Positions 17,757-26,103 of a DNA stretch of 64,000 nucleotides are shown here, in pieces. A program made the position numbers and the translations under genes. A model generated the notes under the pieces. It saw only the letters and a program-made list of their open reading frames with translations, was not told where the DNA came from and did not search any database. The stretch spans positions 39,051 to 103,050 of the forward strand of contig JBILMS010000003.1 of the NCBI GenBank assembly GCA_044375415.1, in the 5' to 3' direction. How positions within the stretch are numbered: position 1 is the first letter of the stretch; each line of letters begins with the position of its first letter. The DNA is from JAWXBG01 sp044375415. Lineage in GTDB: Bacteria > Bacteroidota > Bacteroidia > Flavobacteriales_D > Sanyastnellaceae.

Positions 17757-18383
17757 ATGGAACTCGAAGTACATAACATAGAAGGAAAAAAGACCGGAAA
17801 GAAGGTTACTCTTGATGATTCAGTGTTCGCTATTGAACCGAATGATCACGCGATCTATCTCGACGTTAAGAAATATCTGAACGCTCAACGCACAGGTACT
17901 TCTAAAACGAAAGAAAGAAACGAAGTAAGCGGGTCGACTAGAAAAATTAAGAAGCAAAAAGGAACCGGTGGTGCACGTGCCGGTAGCATCAAGAGCCCAA
18001 CCATTGTTGGTGGAGGTGCTACATTCGGGCCACAGCCGCGTTCATACGATATCAAGGTGAATAAGAACACCTCTCGTTTGGCTCGTAAATCAGCATTGAC
18101 ATACAAAGCCAAAGAATCAGGAATCATCGTGGTGGACAACATCACAATGGACAAACCAAAGACAAAGGAATTCAGTAAGGTAATGAGCAATCTAAACCTT
18201 TCTAGAAAAACTTTGGTGTTGATCTCGGAGAGAAATGACGCTGTTTACCTTTCAGCTAGAAACACAAAAGATTACAACGTGAAGATCGCATCATTGGTGA
18301 ATACCTATGATATCATGAATAGCCAAAAAGTGGTGTTTGTGGGTAACGCACATGAAGTTGTAACTGAAATTCTTAATAAGTAA
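17757..18383 (+). CDS. rplD: 50S ribosomal protein L4
   Basis: 208 residues. L4 lines the peptide exit tunnel through its extended loop (RKIKKQKGTGGARAGSIKSP, about residues 61-80). In gamma-proteobacteria L4 represses the S10 operon; whether that holds here cannot be told from the sequence. Spacing is 2 nt from rplC and 5 nt to rplW, indicating tight translational coupling. Confidence 0.97.
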   Translation: MELEVHNIEGKKTGKKVTLDDSVFAIEPNDHAIYLDVKKYLNAQRTGTSKTKERNEVSGSTRKIKKQKGTGGARAGSIKSPTIVGGGATFGPQPRSYDIKVNKNTSRLARKSALTYKAKESGIIVVDNITMDKPKTKEFSKVMSNLNLSRKTLVLISERNDAVYLSARNTKDYNVKIASLVNTYDIMNSQKVVFVGNAHEVVTEILNK

Positions 18384-18388
18384 GCACC

Positions 18389-18682
18389 ATGAGCCAAATC
18401 CTTATCAGACCACTGGTTACTGAAAAAATGACTGCTATCACTGAGAAGCAGGGCAAATTCGGATTCATCGTTCATGTGGATGCGAATAAAATTGAGATCA
18501 AAAAAGCTGTAGAAAAGCAGTTCGGTGTAAAAGTCCTCGACGTTAACACCATTCGCTACAGCGGAAAACGCAAATTCCGTTATACCAAAACAGGTATCAC
18601 TTCTGGAAGAAGCGCCAGCTACAAGAAGGCCATTGTGAAATTGGCCGCAGGTGACACTATTGACTTTTACGCCAACGCATAA
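18389..18682 (+). CDS. rplW: 50S ribosomal protein L23
   Basis: 97 residues. L23 sits at the tunnel exit and docks trigger factor and SRP. It begins ILIRPLVTEKMT, with the loop GKRKFRYTKTGITSGR. It lies between rplD and rplB, as is standard. Confidence 0.97.
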   Translation: MSQILIRPLVTEKMTAITEKQGKFGFIVHVDANKIEIKKAVEKQFGVKVLDVNTIRYSGKRKFRYTKTGITSGRSASYKKAIVKLAAGDTIDFYANA

Positions 18683-18697
18683 TAGAAGAAAAGAATT

Positions 18698-19522
18698 ATG
18701 GGTATCAAGAAATTAAATCCCGTTACCGCAGGTACCAGGCATAAAGTAGCTCTCACGTTTGATGAGTTGACTACTAACAAGCCTTTTAAACCATTGGTTG
18801 TTCCACTTAAATCTACAGGTGGACGAAATAACCAAGGTAAGAGAACCATGCGTCACATTGGCGGTGGACACAAAAGACAATATCGTCTCATAGATTTTTT
18901 AAGATCTAAGCACGATGTATCCGCAAAAATTTTGACTGTAGAGTATGATCCGAACCGTTCATCTAGAATTTGTTTGGTAGAATATGCTGACGGTGAGAAG
19001 AGATATATCCTTTCACCAAAAGGTATCAAAGTGGGTCAAACTATCATGTCAGGTTCAAAAGCTTCTCCTGAAGTAGGAAACGCTCTTTATCTGCGCGATA
19101 TTCCACTCGGAACTCTTATTCATAACATTGAAATGAAGCCTGGAAAAGGTGGAGTTATAGCCCGCAGTGCCGGTAGCTATGCTCAGCTTACTTCCCGCGA
19201 TGGAAAATATGCTGTAATCACCATGCCTTCTGGTGAAAACCGCTTGATCTTGTCTGATTGTATCGCCACCATTGGCAGTGTATCAAACGAAGAACACATG
19301 CTGGTTGTTTCCGGTAAAGCAGGTCGCAGCCGCTGGTTGGGTCGTCGTCCAAGAGTTCGTGGTGTAGCCATGAACCCGGTAGATCACCCGATGGGAGGTG
19401 GAGAAGGAAGAGCTTCAGGTGGACACCCTCGTTCACGTAAAGGCCTTCCGGCTAAAGGTCAGAAGACTCGTAAGTCGAAGAAGCCTTCAACAAGATTCAT
19501 TTTGGAACGTAGAAAGAAATAA
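18698..19522 (+). CDS. rplB: 50S ribosomal protein L2
   Basis: 274 residues. L2 binds 23S rRNA, bridges to the 30S subunit and is needed for peptidyl transferase assembly. It starts MGIKKLNPVTAGTR. The C-terminal block GVAMNPVDHPMGGGEGR contains the conserved functional His. It lies 15 nt after rplW and 11 nt before rpsS. Confidence 0.98.
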   Translation: MGIKKLNPVTAGTRHKVALTFDELTTNKPFKPLVVPLKSTGGRNNQGKRTMRHIGGGHKRQYRLIDFLRSKHDVSAKILTVEYDPNRSSRICLVEYADGEKRYILSPKGIKVGQTIMSGSKASPEVGNALYLRDIPLGTLIHNIEMKPGKGGVIARSAGSYAQLTSRDGKYAVITMPSGENRLILSDCIATIGSVSNEEHMLVVSGKAGRSRWLGRRPRVRGVAMNPVDHPMGGGEGRASGGHPRSRKGLPAKGQKTRKSKKPSTRFILERRKK

Positions 19523-19533
19523 TATTTTAAGAA

Positions 19534-19800
19534 ATGTCAAGGTCGCTTAAAAAACCGCCGTTTATCCACATCAAACTTCAAAAGAAGATTGATCAGGCAC
19601 AGAGTTCAGGTAAGAAAACAGTTATCAAGACTTGGTCACGTGCCAGTACGATTAGCCCTGAGTTCGTTGGTATGACCATCGCAGTGCATAACGGCAAACA
19701 GTTCATTCCGGTGTACGTTACTGAAAACATGGTAGGACACAAACTCGGCGAATTTTCTCCGACTCGTACCTTCCGCGGACACTCCGGAAATAGAAAATAA
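19534..19800 (+). CDS. rpsS: 30S ribosomal protein S19
   Basis: 88 residues. S19 is in the 30S head, in complex with S13 and near the A-site. It starts MSRSLKKPPFIHIKL, with the motif GHKLGEFSPTRTFRGHSG. A 40-nt gap precedes rplV. Confidence 0.97.
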   Translation: MSRSLKKPPFIHIKLQKKIDQAQSSGKKTVIKTWSRASTISPEFVGMTIAVHNGKQFIPVYVTENMVGHKLGEFSPTRTFRGHSGNRK

Positions 19801-19840
19801 GTAGAATTATAACGCGAACCTTCCGATAATAAATCCGACA

Positions 19841-20233
19841 ATGGGAGCTAGGAAAAGACAAATGGCCGAGAGGCTTAAAGAAACGAAGAAGCAGACGGCA
19901 ATTGCCAAACTGAACAATCACCCATCTTCACCAAGGAAGATGAGATTGGTTGCTGATATCATCAGAGGTAAAGAGGTCTTCATGGCACTCAATATTCTGA
20001 AGTTCACACGCAAGCACAGTGCACTTCCAATGGAAAAACTTCTTCGTTCAGCGATTGATAACTGGCAAACAAAAAATGCCGGCGAAGATCCAACAACCGG
20101 CAACTTGGTGGTGAAAGACATCATCGTAGACGGCGGACGTATGTTGAAGCGTATTAGCCCGGCCCCACAGGGAAGAGCTCACCGCATCAGAAAACGTTCG
20201 AACCACATTACAATCATAGTAGATAAAAAATAA
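19841..20233 (+). CDS. rplV: 50S ribosomal protein L22
   Basis: 130 residues. L22 contributes the second tunnel-lining loop (GGRMLKRISPAPQGRAHRIR), the site of macrolide-resistance changes in other species; no deletion is seen. It has a slightly longer basic N-terminus (MGARKRQMAERLKETKKQ) than E. coli; a start at M8 is possible. Confidence 0.95.
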   Translation: MGARKRQMAERLKETKKQTAIAKLNNHPSSPRKMRLVADIIRGKEVFMALNILKFTRKHSALPMEKLLRSAIDNWQTKNAGEDPTTGNLVVKDIIVDGGRMLKRISPAPQGRAHRIRKRSNHITIIVDKK

Positions 20234-20254
20234 TCTTTAGAGATAGCAAATAGA

Positions 20255-21007
20255 ATGGGACAAAAGTGTAATCCAATTGGCAACAGGTTAGGTTTCATCA
20301 AGGGATGGGACAGCAACTGGTATGGCGGAAAGAACTACATGGATAAAATCGTGGAAGACGATAAAATCCGCAAGTACCTCATGGCCCGTCTGAAGAAGGC
20401 CTCTGTTTCCAAAATTGTGATCGAAAGAACATTGAAACTAGTGACCGTTACCATTAACACTGCCCGTCCGGGTGTGATCATTGGTAAAGCGGGTAGCGAA
20501 GTGGATAAATTGAAGGAAGAGTTGAAGAAACTTACCGGAAAAGATGTTCAGATCAACATTTTCGAGATCAAACGTCCGGAATTGGATGCGCGTCTTGTAG
20601 CTGATGGTATCTGCCGTCAAATCGAAGGACGTATCTCTTACCGTCGTGCTACCAAAATGTCCATCTCTACAACCATGAGAATGGGTGGAGAAGGAATCAA
20701 AGTGTCGATTGCAGGCCGTTTAAACGGAGCTGAAATCGCACGTACAGAGACTTACAAGGAAGGTCGTATTCCACTACACACCTTCCGTGCAGATATCGAT
20801 TATCATCACGCAGAAGCTCATACTGCCTACGGCCGTATCGGTGTTAAAGTATGGATATGCCGTGGTGAGGTTTATGGAAAGAGAGATCTTTCGCCGAACG
20901 TTGGTCAGCAACTTAAAGGTTCCGGTAACCAAGGTGCTGCTCCAAGAAGCCCAAGAGGCGGTGGACGCAGACCAGGTGGACCAAACAACAAGAGAACTGC
21001 CAACTAA
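20255..21007 (+). CDS. rpsC: 30S ribosomal protein S3
   Basis: 250 residues. S3 forms part of the mRNA entry channel. The KH domain (about 40-110) has the signature RPGVIIGKAGSEVDKL, followed by the C-terminal domain (GRIGVKVWICRGEV). The tail after about residue 215 is a low-complexity Gly/Arg/Pro/Asn extension (RSPRGGGRRPGGPN), longer than in E. coli and probably disordered. Confidence 0.97.
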   Translation: MGQKCNPIGNRLGFIKGWDSNWYGGKNYMDKIVEDDKIRKYLMARLKKASVSKIVIERTLKLVTVTINTARPGVIIGKAGSEVDKLKEELKKLTGKDVQINIFEIKRPELDARLVADGICRQIEGRISYRRATKMSISTTMRMGGEGIKVSIAGRLNGAEIARTETYKEGRIPLHTFRADIDYHHAEAHTAYGRIGVKVWICRGEVYGKRDLSPNVGQQLKGSGNQGAAPRSPRGGGRRPGGPNNKRTAN

Positions 21008-21042
21008 TCAAGGATAAAAATTTGTAAAGAGCGAACAAAGCC

Positions 21043-21465
21043 ATGTTACAGCCAAAAAGAACGAAATACAGAAAACAGCAGAAAGGAAAGATCAAGGGTA
21101 ATGCTACCCGCGGAGCACAACTTGCTTTTGGATCATTCGCTATCAAAACCATGGACGAAGGTTTTATCACTTCAAGACAATTAGAGTCTGCGAGGGTGGC
21201 TGTAACCAGATTCATGAAGAGAGAAGGAAAGGTTTGGATCCGTATTTTTCCGGACAAACCGATTACTACAAAACCTGCTGAGGTGAGGATGGGTAAAGGT
21301 AAAGGAGCTCCCGACCATTGGGTAGCTGTTGTAAAGCCGGGACGTATTCTGTTCGAAGCAGAGGGAGTAACCCTCGAGATCGCACAAGAAGCATTGCGCC
21401 TCGCCGCTCAAAAACTCCCTGTTCGTACGAAATTTATTGTACGTCCGGACTACACAGAAGCATAA
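21043..21465 (+). CDS. rplP: 50S ribosomal protein L16
   Basis: 140 residues. L16 organises the A-site region of the 50S subunit. It starts MLQPKRTKYRKQQKG, with VRMGKGKGAPDHWVAVVKPG, a loop near the tRNA elbow. It lies between rpsC (35 nt) and rpmC (18 nt). Confidence 0.97.
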   Translation: MLQPKRTKYRKQQKGKIKGNATRGAQLAFGSFAIKTMDEGFITSRQLESARVAVTRFMKREGKVWIRIFPDKPITTKPAEVRMGKGKGAPDHWVAVVKPGRILFEAEGVTLEIAQEALRLAAQKLPVRTKFIVRPDYTEA

Positions 21466-21483
21466 TCCCGTAAGATAGAAAGC

Positions 21484-21681
21484 ATGAAAGCGACCGATTA
21501 CAGCAACCTGACCGAAAAGGAAATCCGCGAGAAAATCGCCGAAGAAAGAGCTGCTCTTTCTCAGATGAAATTTAACCACGGAGTAGCAGGTACAGAAAAC
21601 CCGATGACTATTCGCAATAAGCGCAGGGATATTGCCCGTATGCTCACTGCATTGAACGTTAAGAACAATAACAGCAAATAA
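21484..21681 (+). CDS. rpmC: 50S ribosomal protein L29
   Basis: 65 residues, two-helix hairpin (LTEKEIREKIAEERAALSQM, then RNKRRDIARMLTAL). It sits beside L23 at the tunnel exit. Spacing is 11 nt to rpsQ. Confidence 0.96.
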   Translation: MKATDYSNLTEKEIREKIAEERAALSQMKFNHGVAGTENPMTIRNKRRDIARMLTALNVKNNNSK

Positions 21682-21692
21682 CCCTCAAGGGT

Positions 21693-21947
21693 ATGGACAG
21701 AAAACTTCGAAAAGAAAGGACAGGGGTGGTTACCTCCAACAAGATGGCCAAATCCATCGTTGTGACTGTGGAAACCAAAATTATGCACCCCAAGTATGGT
21801 AAGTTCGTGAAGCACACGAAGAGATTCATGGCGCACGACGAAAACCAGGAGTGCGGTGTGGGCGACAAAGTGCTCATCATGGAAACACGTCCGCTCAGCA
21901 AGCTGAAGCGTTGGAGACTTGTGCAAATAATAGAGAAGGCGAAATAA
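21693..21947 (+). CDS. rpsQ: 30S ribosomal protein S17
   Basis: 84 residues. An OB-fold primary binder of 16S rRNA. It contains RKERTGVVTSNKMAKSIVV and HDENQECGVGDKVLIMETRPLSK (family signature GDxVxIxExRPLSK). Normal length and order. Confidence 0.96.
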   Translation: MDRKLRKERTGVVTSNKMAKSIVVTVETKIMHPKYGKFVKHTKRFMAHDENQECGVGDKVLIMETRPLSKLKRWRLVQIIEKAK

Positions 21948-21971
21948 GCCACCTAATAGAAGTATAGAACA

Positions 21972-22340
21972 ATGATACAGACAGAATCACGACTGAAAGT
22001 TGCAGACAATAGCGGCGCGAGAGAAGTTCTTTGCATCCGTGTGTTGGGTGGTACCCGCAGAAGATATGCTTCTCTGGGAGACCAGATAGTAGTGTCCGTG
22101 AAGGATGCACTTCCGGGTGGAAACGTAAAGAAAGGTGCTGTTTCAAAAGCAGTAATCGTTCGAACTAAAAAAGAAGTTCGTCGCGCAGATGGAAGCTACA
22201 TCCGTTTCGATGACAACGCTGTGGTTCTGTTGAACCCGGCCGGAGAACTTAGAGGAACTCGTATTTTCGGCCCGGTGGCCCGAGAACTCAGAGAAAAAGA
22301 TTATATGAAAATTGTTTCTTTGGCTCCTGAGGTAATTTAA
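21972..22340 (+). CDS. rplN: 50S ribosomal protein L14
   Basis: 122 residues. L14 forms an intersubunit bridge and is the docking site of the silencing factor RsfS. It starts MIQTESRLKVADNSGARE. The C-terminal block GTRIFGPVARELREKDYMKIVSLAPEVI is conserved (quoted here as family evidence in parts: FGPVARELR, IVSLAPEVI). It is the first gene of the classic spc operon; no separate promoter is seen. Confidence 0.97.
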   Translation: MIQTESRLKVADNSGAREVLCIRVLGGTRRRYASLGDQIVVSVKDALPGGNVKKGAVSKAVIVRTKKEVRRADGSYIRFDDNAVVLLNPAGELRGTRIFGPVARELREKDYMKIVSLAPEVI

Positions 22341-22367
22341 AAAGCTGTACCAATACAGATAGAAACC

Positions 22368-22688
22368 ATGTTCAAGAGATTGAAGGTAAAGAAAAATGAC
22401 CTGGTGGCAGTTACCACCGGCGATAACAAGGGCAAGCAAGGTCGTGTGACCAGCGTTGACCGTAAAAACGAACGCGTTACCGTTGAAGGTATCAACCTCG
22501 TATCAAGACACCGTAAGCCGTCTGCTCAGAATCCACAAGGTGGAATCGAGAAAAAGGAAGCCGGTATTCACATTTCTAATGTGAGAGTTATTGATGGCAA
22601 AGGAAATGCTACCAAAGTTGGACGCAGACAAAACAGCGAGGGCAAACTCGAAAGATATTCTAAAAAATCAGGGGAGACACTCAAATGA
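22368..22688 (+). CDS. rplX: 50S ribosomal protein L24
   Basis: 106 residues. An assembly initiator with a KOW motif (VKKNDLVAVTTGDNKGKQGR, about 6-25). Its stop overlaps the rplE start by 4 nt (ATGA), indicating translational coupling. Confidence 0.96.
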   Translation: MFKRLKVKKNDLVAVTTGDNKGKQGRVTSVDRKNERVTVEGINLVSRHRKPSAQNPQGGIEKKEAGIHISNVRVIDGKGNATKVGRRQNSEGKLERYSKKSGETLK

Positions 22689-23233
22689 GCACCGCACCAC
22701 GTCTAAGAAAAAAGTACGAAGAAGAAATCTCGGTTAACCTCCGTAAGAGATTCGATTATTCTTCGCCAATGCAAGTTCCGAAGATCACGAAGATCTGTCT
22801 GAACCAAGGTCTCGGAAAGGCTACTGCCGATAAGAAAATTATCGACTCAGCCGTTGATGAACTCGGACTAATCTCCGGTCAGAAAGCCGTACCAACCATG
22901 GCAACCAAAGATATCTCTAACTTCAAGTTGAGAAAAGGTGTTGCTGTAGGAGCAAGAGTAACACTCAGAGGCAATAAGATGTACGAGTTTCTCGATCGTC
23001 TGATCTCTGTATCACTCCCAAGAACGCGCGATTTCCGTGGTGTAAGAGCCTCCGGTTTCGATGGAAGAGGTAATTTCACATTTGGTGTGAAAGAACAGAT
23101 CATCTTCCCGGAGATCGACCTAGATAAAATCAAGGCAATAGCCGGAATGGATATTACATTCGTTACCACGGCACCTAACAATGAAGAAGCACGTGCTCTT
23201 CTTGAAGAATTCGGATTCCCTTTCACCAAATAA
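22685..23233 (+). CDS. rplE: 50S ribosomal protein L5
   Basis: 182 residues. A component of the 5S rRNA complex in the central protuberance. The blocks VPKITKICLNQGLG and LPRTRDFRGV are conserved. The ATG overlaps the rplX stop by 4 nt. Confidence 0.97.
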   Translation: MSTAPRLRKKYEEEISVNLRKRFDYSSPMQVPKITKICLNQGLGKATADKKIIDSAVDELGLISGQKAVPTMATKDISNFKLRKGVAVGARVTLRGNKMYEFLDRLISVSLPRTRDFRGVRASGFDGRGNFTFGVKEQIIFPEIDLDKIKAIAGMDITFVTTAPNNEEARALLEEFGFPFTK

Positions 23234-23246
23234 TAGATAGAAGACA

Positions 23247-23516
23247 ATGGCAAAAGAATCGATGAAGGCTCGCGAGAGAAAAAGAATCGCTCTCGTAGAG
23301 TTGCACTCAAAGAAAAGAGCTGAGCTAAAAAAAGCCGGTGACTGGGAGGGATTGCAGAAACTTCCGCGCAATAGCAGCAAAGTGCGTGTACGCAACCGTT
23401 GTGGCCTAACTGGCCGTCCTCGCGGTTACATGCGTCAGTTTGGACTTTGCAGAAACCAGTTCAGAGAATTGGCCCTAGAAGGTAGAATTCCTGGTGTGAA
23501 AAAAGCCAGCTGGTAA
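23247..23516 (+). CDS. rpsN: 30S ribosomal protein S14 (zinc-free type)
   Basis: 89 residues. S14 completes the 30S head next to S3 and S10. It starts MAKESMKARERKR and ends GRIPGVKKASW, with RNRCGLTGRPRGYMRQFGLC. Only two cysteines occur and no CxxC pairs, so this is the form without a zinc ribbon. Confidence 0.97.
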   Translation: MAKESMKARERKRIALVELHSKKRAELKKAGDWEGLQKLPRNSSKVRVRNRCGLTGRPRGYMRQFGLCRNQFRELALEGRIPGVKKASW

Positions 23517-23551
23517 TCAAATAGAATAAAGAACGAAAGTAGTAATACACA

Positions 23552-23947
23552 ATGTTTACAGATCCAATAGCCGATTTTCTGACCCGTATCCGTAACGCGC
23601 AAAGTGCTCGTCATAAGGTGGTCGAAATCCCAGCAAGTAACCTGAAAAAGGAAATTACCAAGATCCTCATGGATAAAGGGTACATCCTGAACTATCAGTT
23701 CGAGGATGGAAAACCTGGCGTTATCCGCATTGCACTTAAGTACAACGCGAAAACACGCAAACCTGCCATCACGAGCATCAACCGCATTTCTAGCCCGGGT
23801 CTTCGCAGATACACCGGTGCAGATCAATTACCCCGCGTATTGAACGGAATGGGTATCTCTATCTTGTCTACATCCAAAGGTGTAATGACAGAGAAAGAAG
23901 CTCGTCAAGAAAACGTTGGTGGAGAAGTATTATGTTACGTTTATTAA
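23552..23947 (+). CDS. rpsH: 30S ribosomal protein S8
   Basis: 131 residues. A primary 16S rRNA binder of the platform, and the translational repressor of the spc operon in E. coli. It starts TDPIADFLTRIRNAQ; the terminal block GMGISILSTSKGVMTEKEAR includes the STSKG signature. The 35-nt upstream spacer shows no obvious L5-S8-type regulatory hairpin that I can call. Confidence 0.97.
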   Translation: MFTDPIADFLTRIRNAQSARHKVVEIPASNLKKEITKILMDKGYILNYQFEDGKPGVIRIALKYNAKTRKPAITSINRISSPGLRRYTGADQLPRVLNGMGISILSTSKGVMTEKEARQENVGGEVLCYVY

Positions 23948-23975
23948 GAAACTGACCATTAAATAAAGTCGACAC

Positions 23976-24527
23976 ATGTCACGTATAGGAAAAGCGCCCA
24001 TATCAATAACCAAAGGAGTTGAAATCTCCATGGCCGATAATGTGGTGAAAGTGAAAGGCCCAAAAGGCGAATTGACTCAGTTCGTAGATCCTGCGATCTC
24101 GGTGAATATCGGAGAAGGTGAGATCACCTTGAGCCGCACCAGCGATCATAAGAATGTTCGTTCTAAGCATGGTCTGTACCGCGCCTTGTTAAACAACATG
24201 GTTACCGGTGTGAGCACGGGTTTTACCCAGAATCTCGTTATGATCGGGGTAGGTTACAGAGCTAAAGTTGCCGGTCAACAATTGGAACTTTCTCTGGGAT
24301 ATTCTCACCCAATTATCATCGAAATTCCAACCGAATTGAAGGTGTCGGCCAAAGCTGAAAAAGGAGAAAACCCGGTGATAACCATCGAAGGTTTCGACAA
24401 ACAACTTGTTGGAATGGTATCAGCTAAAATACGTTCTCTCCGCAAACCTGAGCCATACAAAGGAAAAGGTGTGCGTTACGCAGGAGAATTTGTTAGAAAG
24501 AAAGCAGGTAAGACTGCAGCAAAATAA
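23976..24527 (+). CDS. rplF: 50S ribosomal protein L6
   Basis: 183 residues. Two homologous alpha/beta domains. L6 lies near the factor-binding site beside the sarcin-ricin loop. It starts MSRIGKAPI and ends in EPYKGKGVRYAGEFVRKKAG, the family signature. Confidence 0.97.
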   Translation: MSRIGKAPISITKGVEISMADNVVKVKGPKGELTQFVDPAISVNIGEGEITLSRTSDHKNVRSKHGLYRALLNNMVTGVSTGFTQNLVMIGVGYRAKVAGQQLELSLGYSHPIIIEIPTELKVSAKAEKGENPVITIEGFDKQLVGMVSAKIRSLRKPEPYKGKGVRYAGEFVRKKAGKTAAK

Positions 24528-24539
24528 AATTGTAAGATC

Positions 24540-24893
24540 ATGTCATTTAGCAAAGAAGTTCGCAGAAAGAAAATTCGTAGCCGTATTAGAGGCAAAGTGG
24601 TTGGTACTCCCGAATCACCGCGTCTCTCGGTTTACCGCAGTAATAACGAGATCTACGCTCAGGTTATTAATGACCTGGACGGAAAGACCCTCGTAGCTGC
24701 CTCATCGTTGGCCATTAAAGGTTTGGACAAGATGAACAAAGTAGAACAAGCTAAAGTGGTTGGAAAAACTATTGCCGAAAGAGCTGTTGCAGCCGGAGTA
24801 GAAGTAGTTACGTTCGATCGCGGTGGTTACCTCTACCATGGACGTGTGAAATCCCTAGCAGAAGGTGCTAGAGAAGGAGGCCTTAAATTCTGA
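24540..24893 (+). CDS. rplR: 50S ribosomal protein L18
   Basis: 117 residues. Binds 5S rRNA with L5. It has the basic N-terminus SFSKEVRRKKIRSRIRGKV and the C-terminal signature FDRGGYLYHGRVKSLAEGAR. 19 nt before the rpsE ATG. Confidence 0.97.
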   Translation: MSFSKEVRRKKIRSRIRGKVVGTPESPRLSVYRSNNEIYAQVINDLDGKTLVAASSLAIKGLDKMNKVEQAKVVGKTIAERAVAAGVEVVTFDRGGYLYHGRVKSLAEGAREGGLKF

Positions 24894-24912
24894 TAATACA
24901 ACAAGAAAAAGA

Positions 24913-25428
24913 ATGTCACAGGAAGGAAAAGCAGTGCGCGCAAGCGACTCTGAACTGAAAGATCGCTTGGTTGCCGTTAACAGGGTAACCAAAGTGACCA
25001 AGGGTGGTCGCGCCTTCGGGTTCGCAGCTATCGTGGTTGTGGGCAACGAAAATGGTGTAGTTGGTCACGGTCTTGGTAAAGCCAAGGAAGTTACCGATGC
25101 CATTACCAAAGGTTTGGAAGAAGCAAAAAAGAACCTAGTGCAGGTTCCGGTACTAAAAGGTACCATTCCTCACGAACAATATGGTAAATTTGGCGGCGCT
25201 CGCGTGCTGATCAAGCCGGCTTCACACGGAACAGGTGTAATCGCAGGGGGTGCAATGCGCGCCGTACTTGAGAGTGCAGGTGTAACGGACGTTTTGGCCA
25301 AATCTCAGGGCTCATCGAACCCTCACAACGTGGTGAAAGCTACACTCGATGCTCTTTCAAAATTGAGAGATGTTAATGAGATCGCCAGAACACGTGGAAT
25401 CAGTGTACAAAAAGTTTATAACGGATAA
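24913..25428 (+). CDS. rpsE: 30S ribosomal protein S5
   Basis: 171 residues from the ATG at 24913 (a longer frame would overlap rplR and is rejected). S5 lines the mRNA entry path and affects decoding accuracy. It has a dsRBD-like N-domain (RLVAVNRVTKVTKGGRAFG) and the signature VLKGTIPHEQYGKFGGARVL. Confidence 0.97.
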   Translation: MSQEGKAVRASDSELKDRLVAVNRVTKVTKGGRAFGFAAIVVVGNENGVVGHGLGKAKEVTDAITKGLEEAKKNLVQVPVLKGTIPHEQYGKFGGARVLIKPASHGTGVIAGGAMRAVLESAGVTDVLAKSQGSSNPHNVVKATLDALSKLRDVNEIARTRGISVQKVYNG

Positions 25429-25441
25429 TAGCGTAAGCAAA

Positions 25442-25621
25442 ATGGCAAAAGTTGTTATAACACAGGTACGCAGTACCATAGACCAGCCGAAAAGGCAGAA
25501 ACTAACCATCCAAGCGTTGGGTATTAAAAAACTCAATGTGCCGGTTGAAAAAGATCTGAGCCCTAACATTCAGGGTATGATCAGAGCTGTTAGTCACCTA
25601 CTTAAGGTGGAATATAAATAA
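25442..25621 (+). CDS. rpmD: 50S ribosomal protein L30
   Basis: 59 residues from the ATG at 25442, the usual length. The signature is VRSTIDQPKRQKLTIQALGI. The longer in-frame extension overlapping rpsE is rejected. L30 is absent in some phyla but present here between rpsE and rplO. Confidence 0.96.
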   Translation: MAKVVITQVRSTIDQPKRQKLTIQALGIKKLNVPVEKDLSPNIQGMIRAVSHLLKVEYK

Positions 25622-25644
25622 TAAGCATAAAGAAGAGCAACGAT

Positions 25645-26091
25645 ATGAAACTGCATAATATCAAACCGGCCGAAGGTTCAATTACAGATCGTAAGAGAAT
25701 TGGACGTGGAGAAGGTTCAGGGCACGGTGGTACTTCCACAAGAGGTCACAAAGGAGCCGGATCACGTTCAGGTACCAAGCGCAAAATTGGCTTCGAAGGA
25801 GGTCAAATGCCACTTCAAAGAAGGGTTCCGAAATTCGGATTTAAAAACTTCAACAGGGTGGAGTATAAGGGTATCAACCTCGATACTCTTCAAGAACTGG
25901 TTGAGAAATATAAACTGACTGAAGTGTCGCCAACTACACTAGTGGAGTATGGTATATCTTCGAAAAACGACCTCGTGAAAATTCTTGGCCGTGGTGAACT
26001 GAAAGCGAAATTGAACGTTTCAGCTCACGGCTTCTCAGAAACTGCACGTAAGGCAATTGAAGGATTGGGTGGACAGGCAACTACGCTATAA
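25645..26091 (+). CDS. rplO: 50S ribosomal protein L15
   Basis: 148 residues. A late-assembly 50S protein with a long Gly/Arg-rich N-terminal extension (RIGRGEGSGHGGTSTRGHKG) and the block FEGGQMPLQRRVPKFGF. 12 nt before secY. Confidence 0.97.
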   Translation: MKLHNIKPAEGSITDRKRIGRGEGSGHGGTSTRGHKGAGSRSGTKRKIGFEGGQMPLQRRVPKFGFKNFNRVEYKGINLDTLQELVEKYKLTEVSPTTLVEYGISSKNDLVKILGRGELKAKLNVSAHGFSETARKAIEGLGGQATTL

Positions 26092-26103
26092 CAGAATCGA
26101 CGT

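Noticed and set aside
24865..24912. Upstream extension of rpsE overlapping rplR
   Set aside because: It starts out of step with the S5 family N-terminus; the ATG at 24913 gives the normal length.
25370..25441. Upstream extension of rpmD overlapping rpsE
   Set aside because: L30 is about 60 residues; the ATG at 25442 matches.
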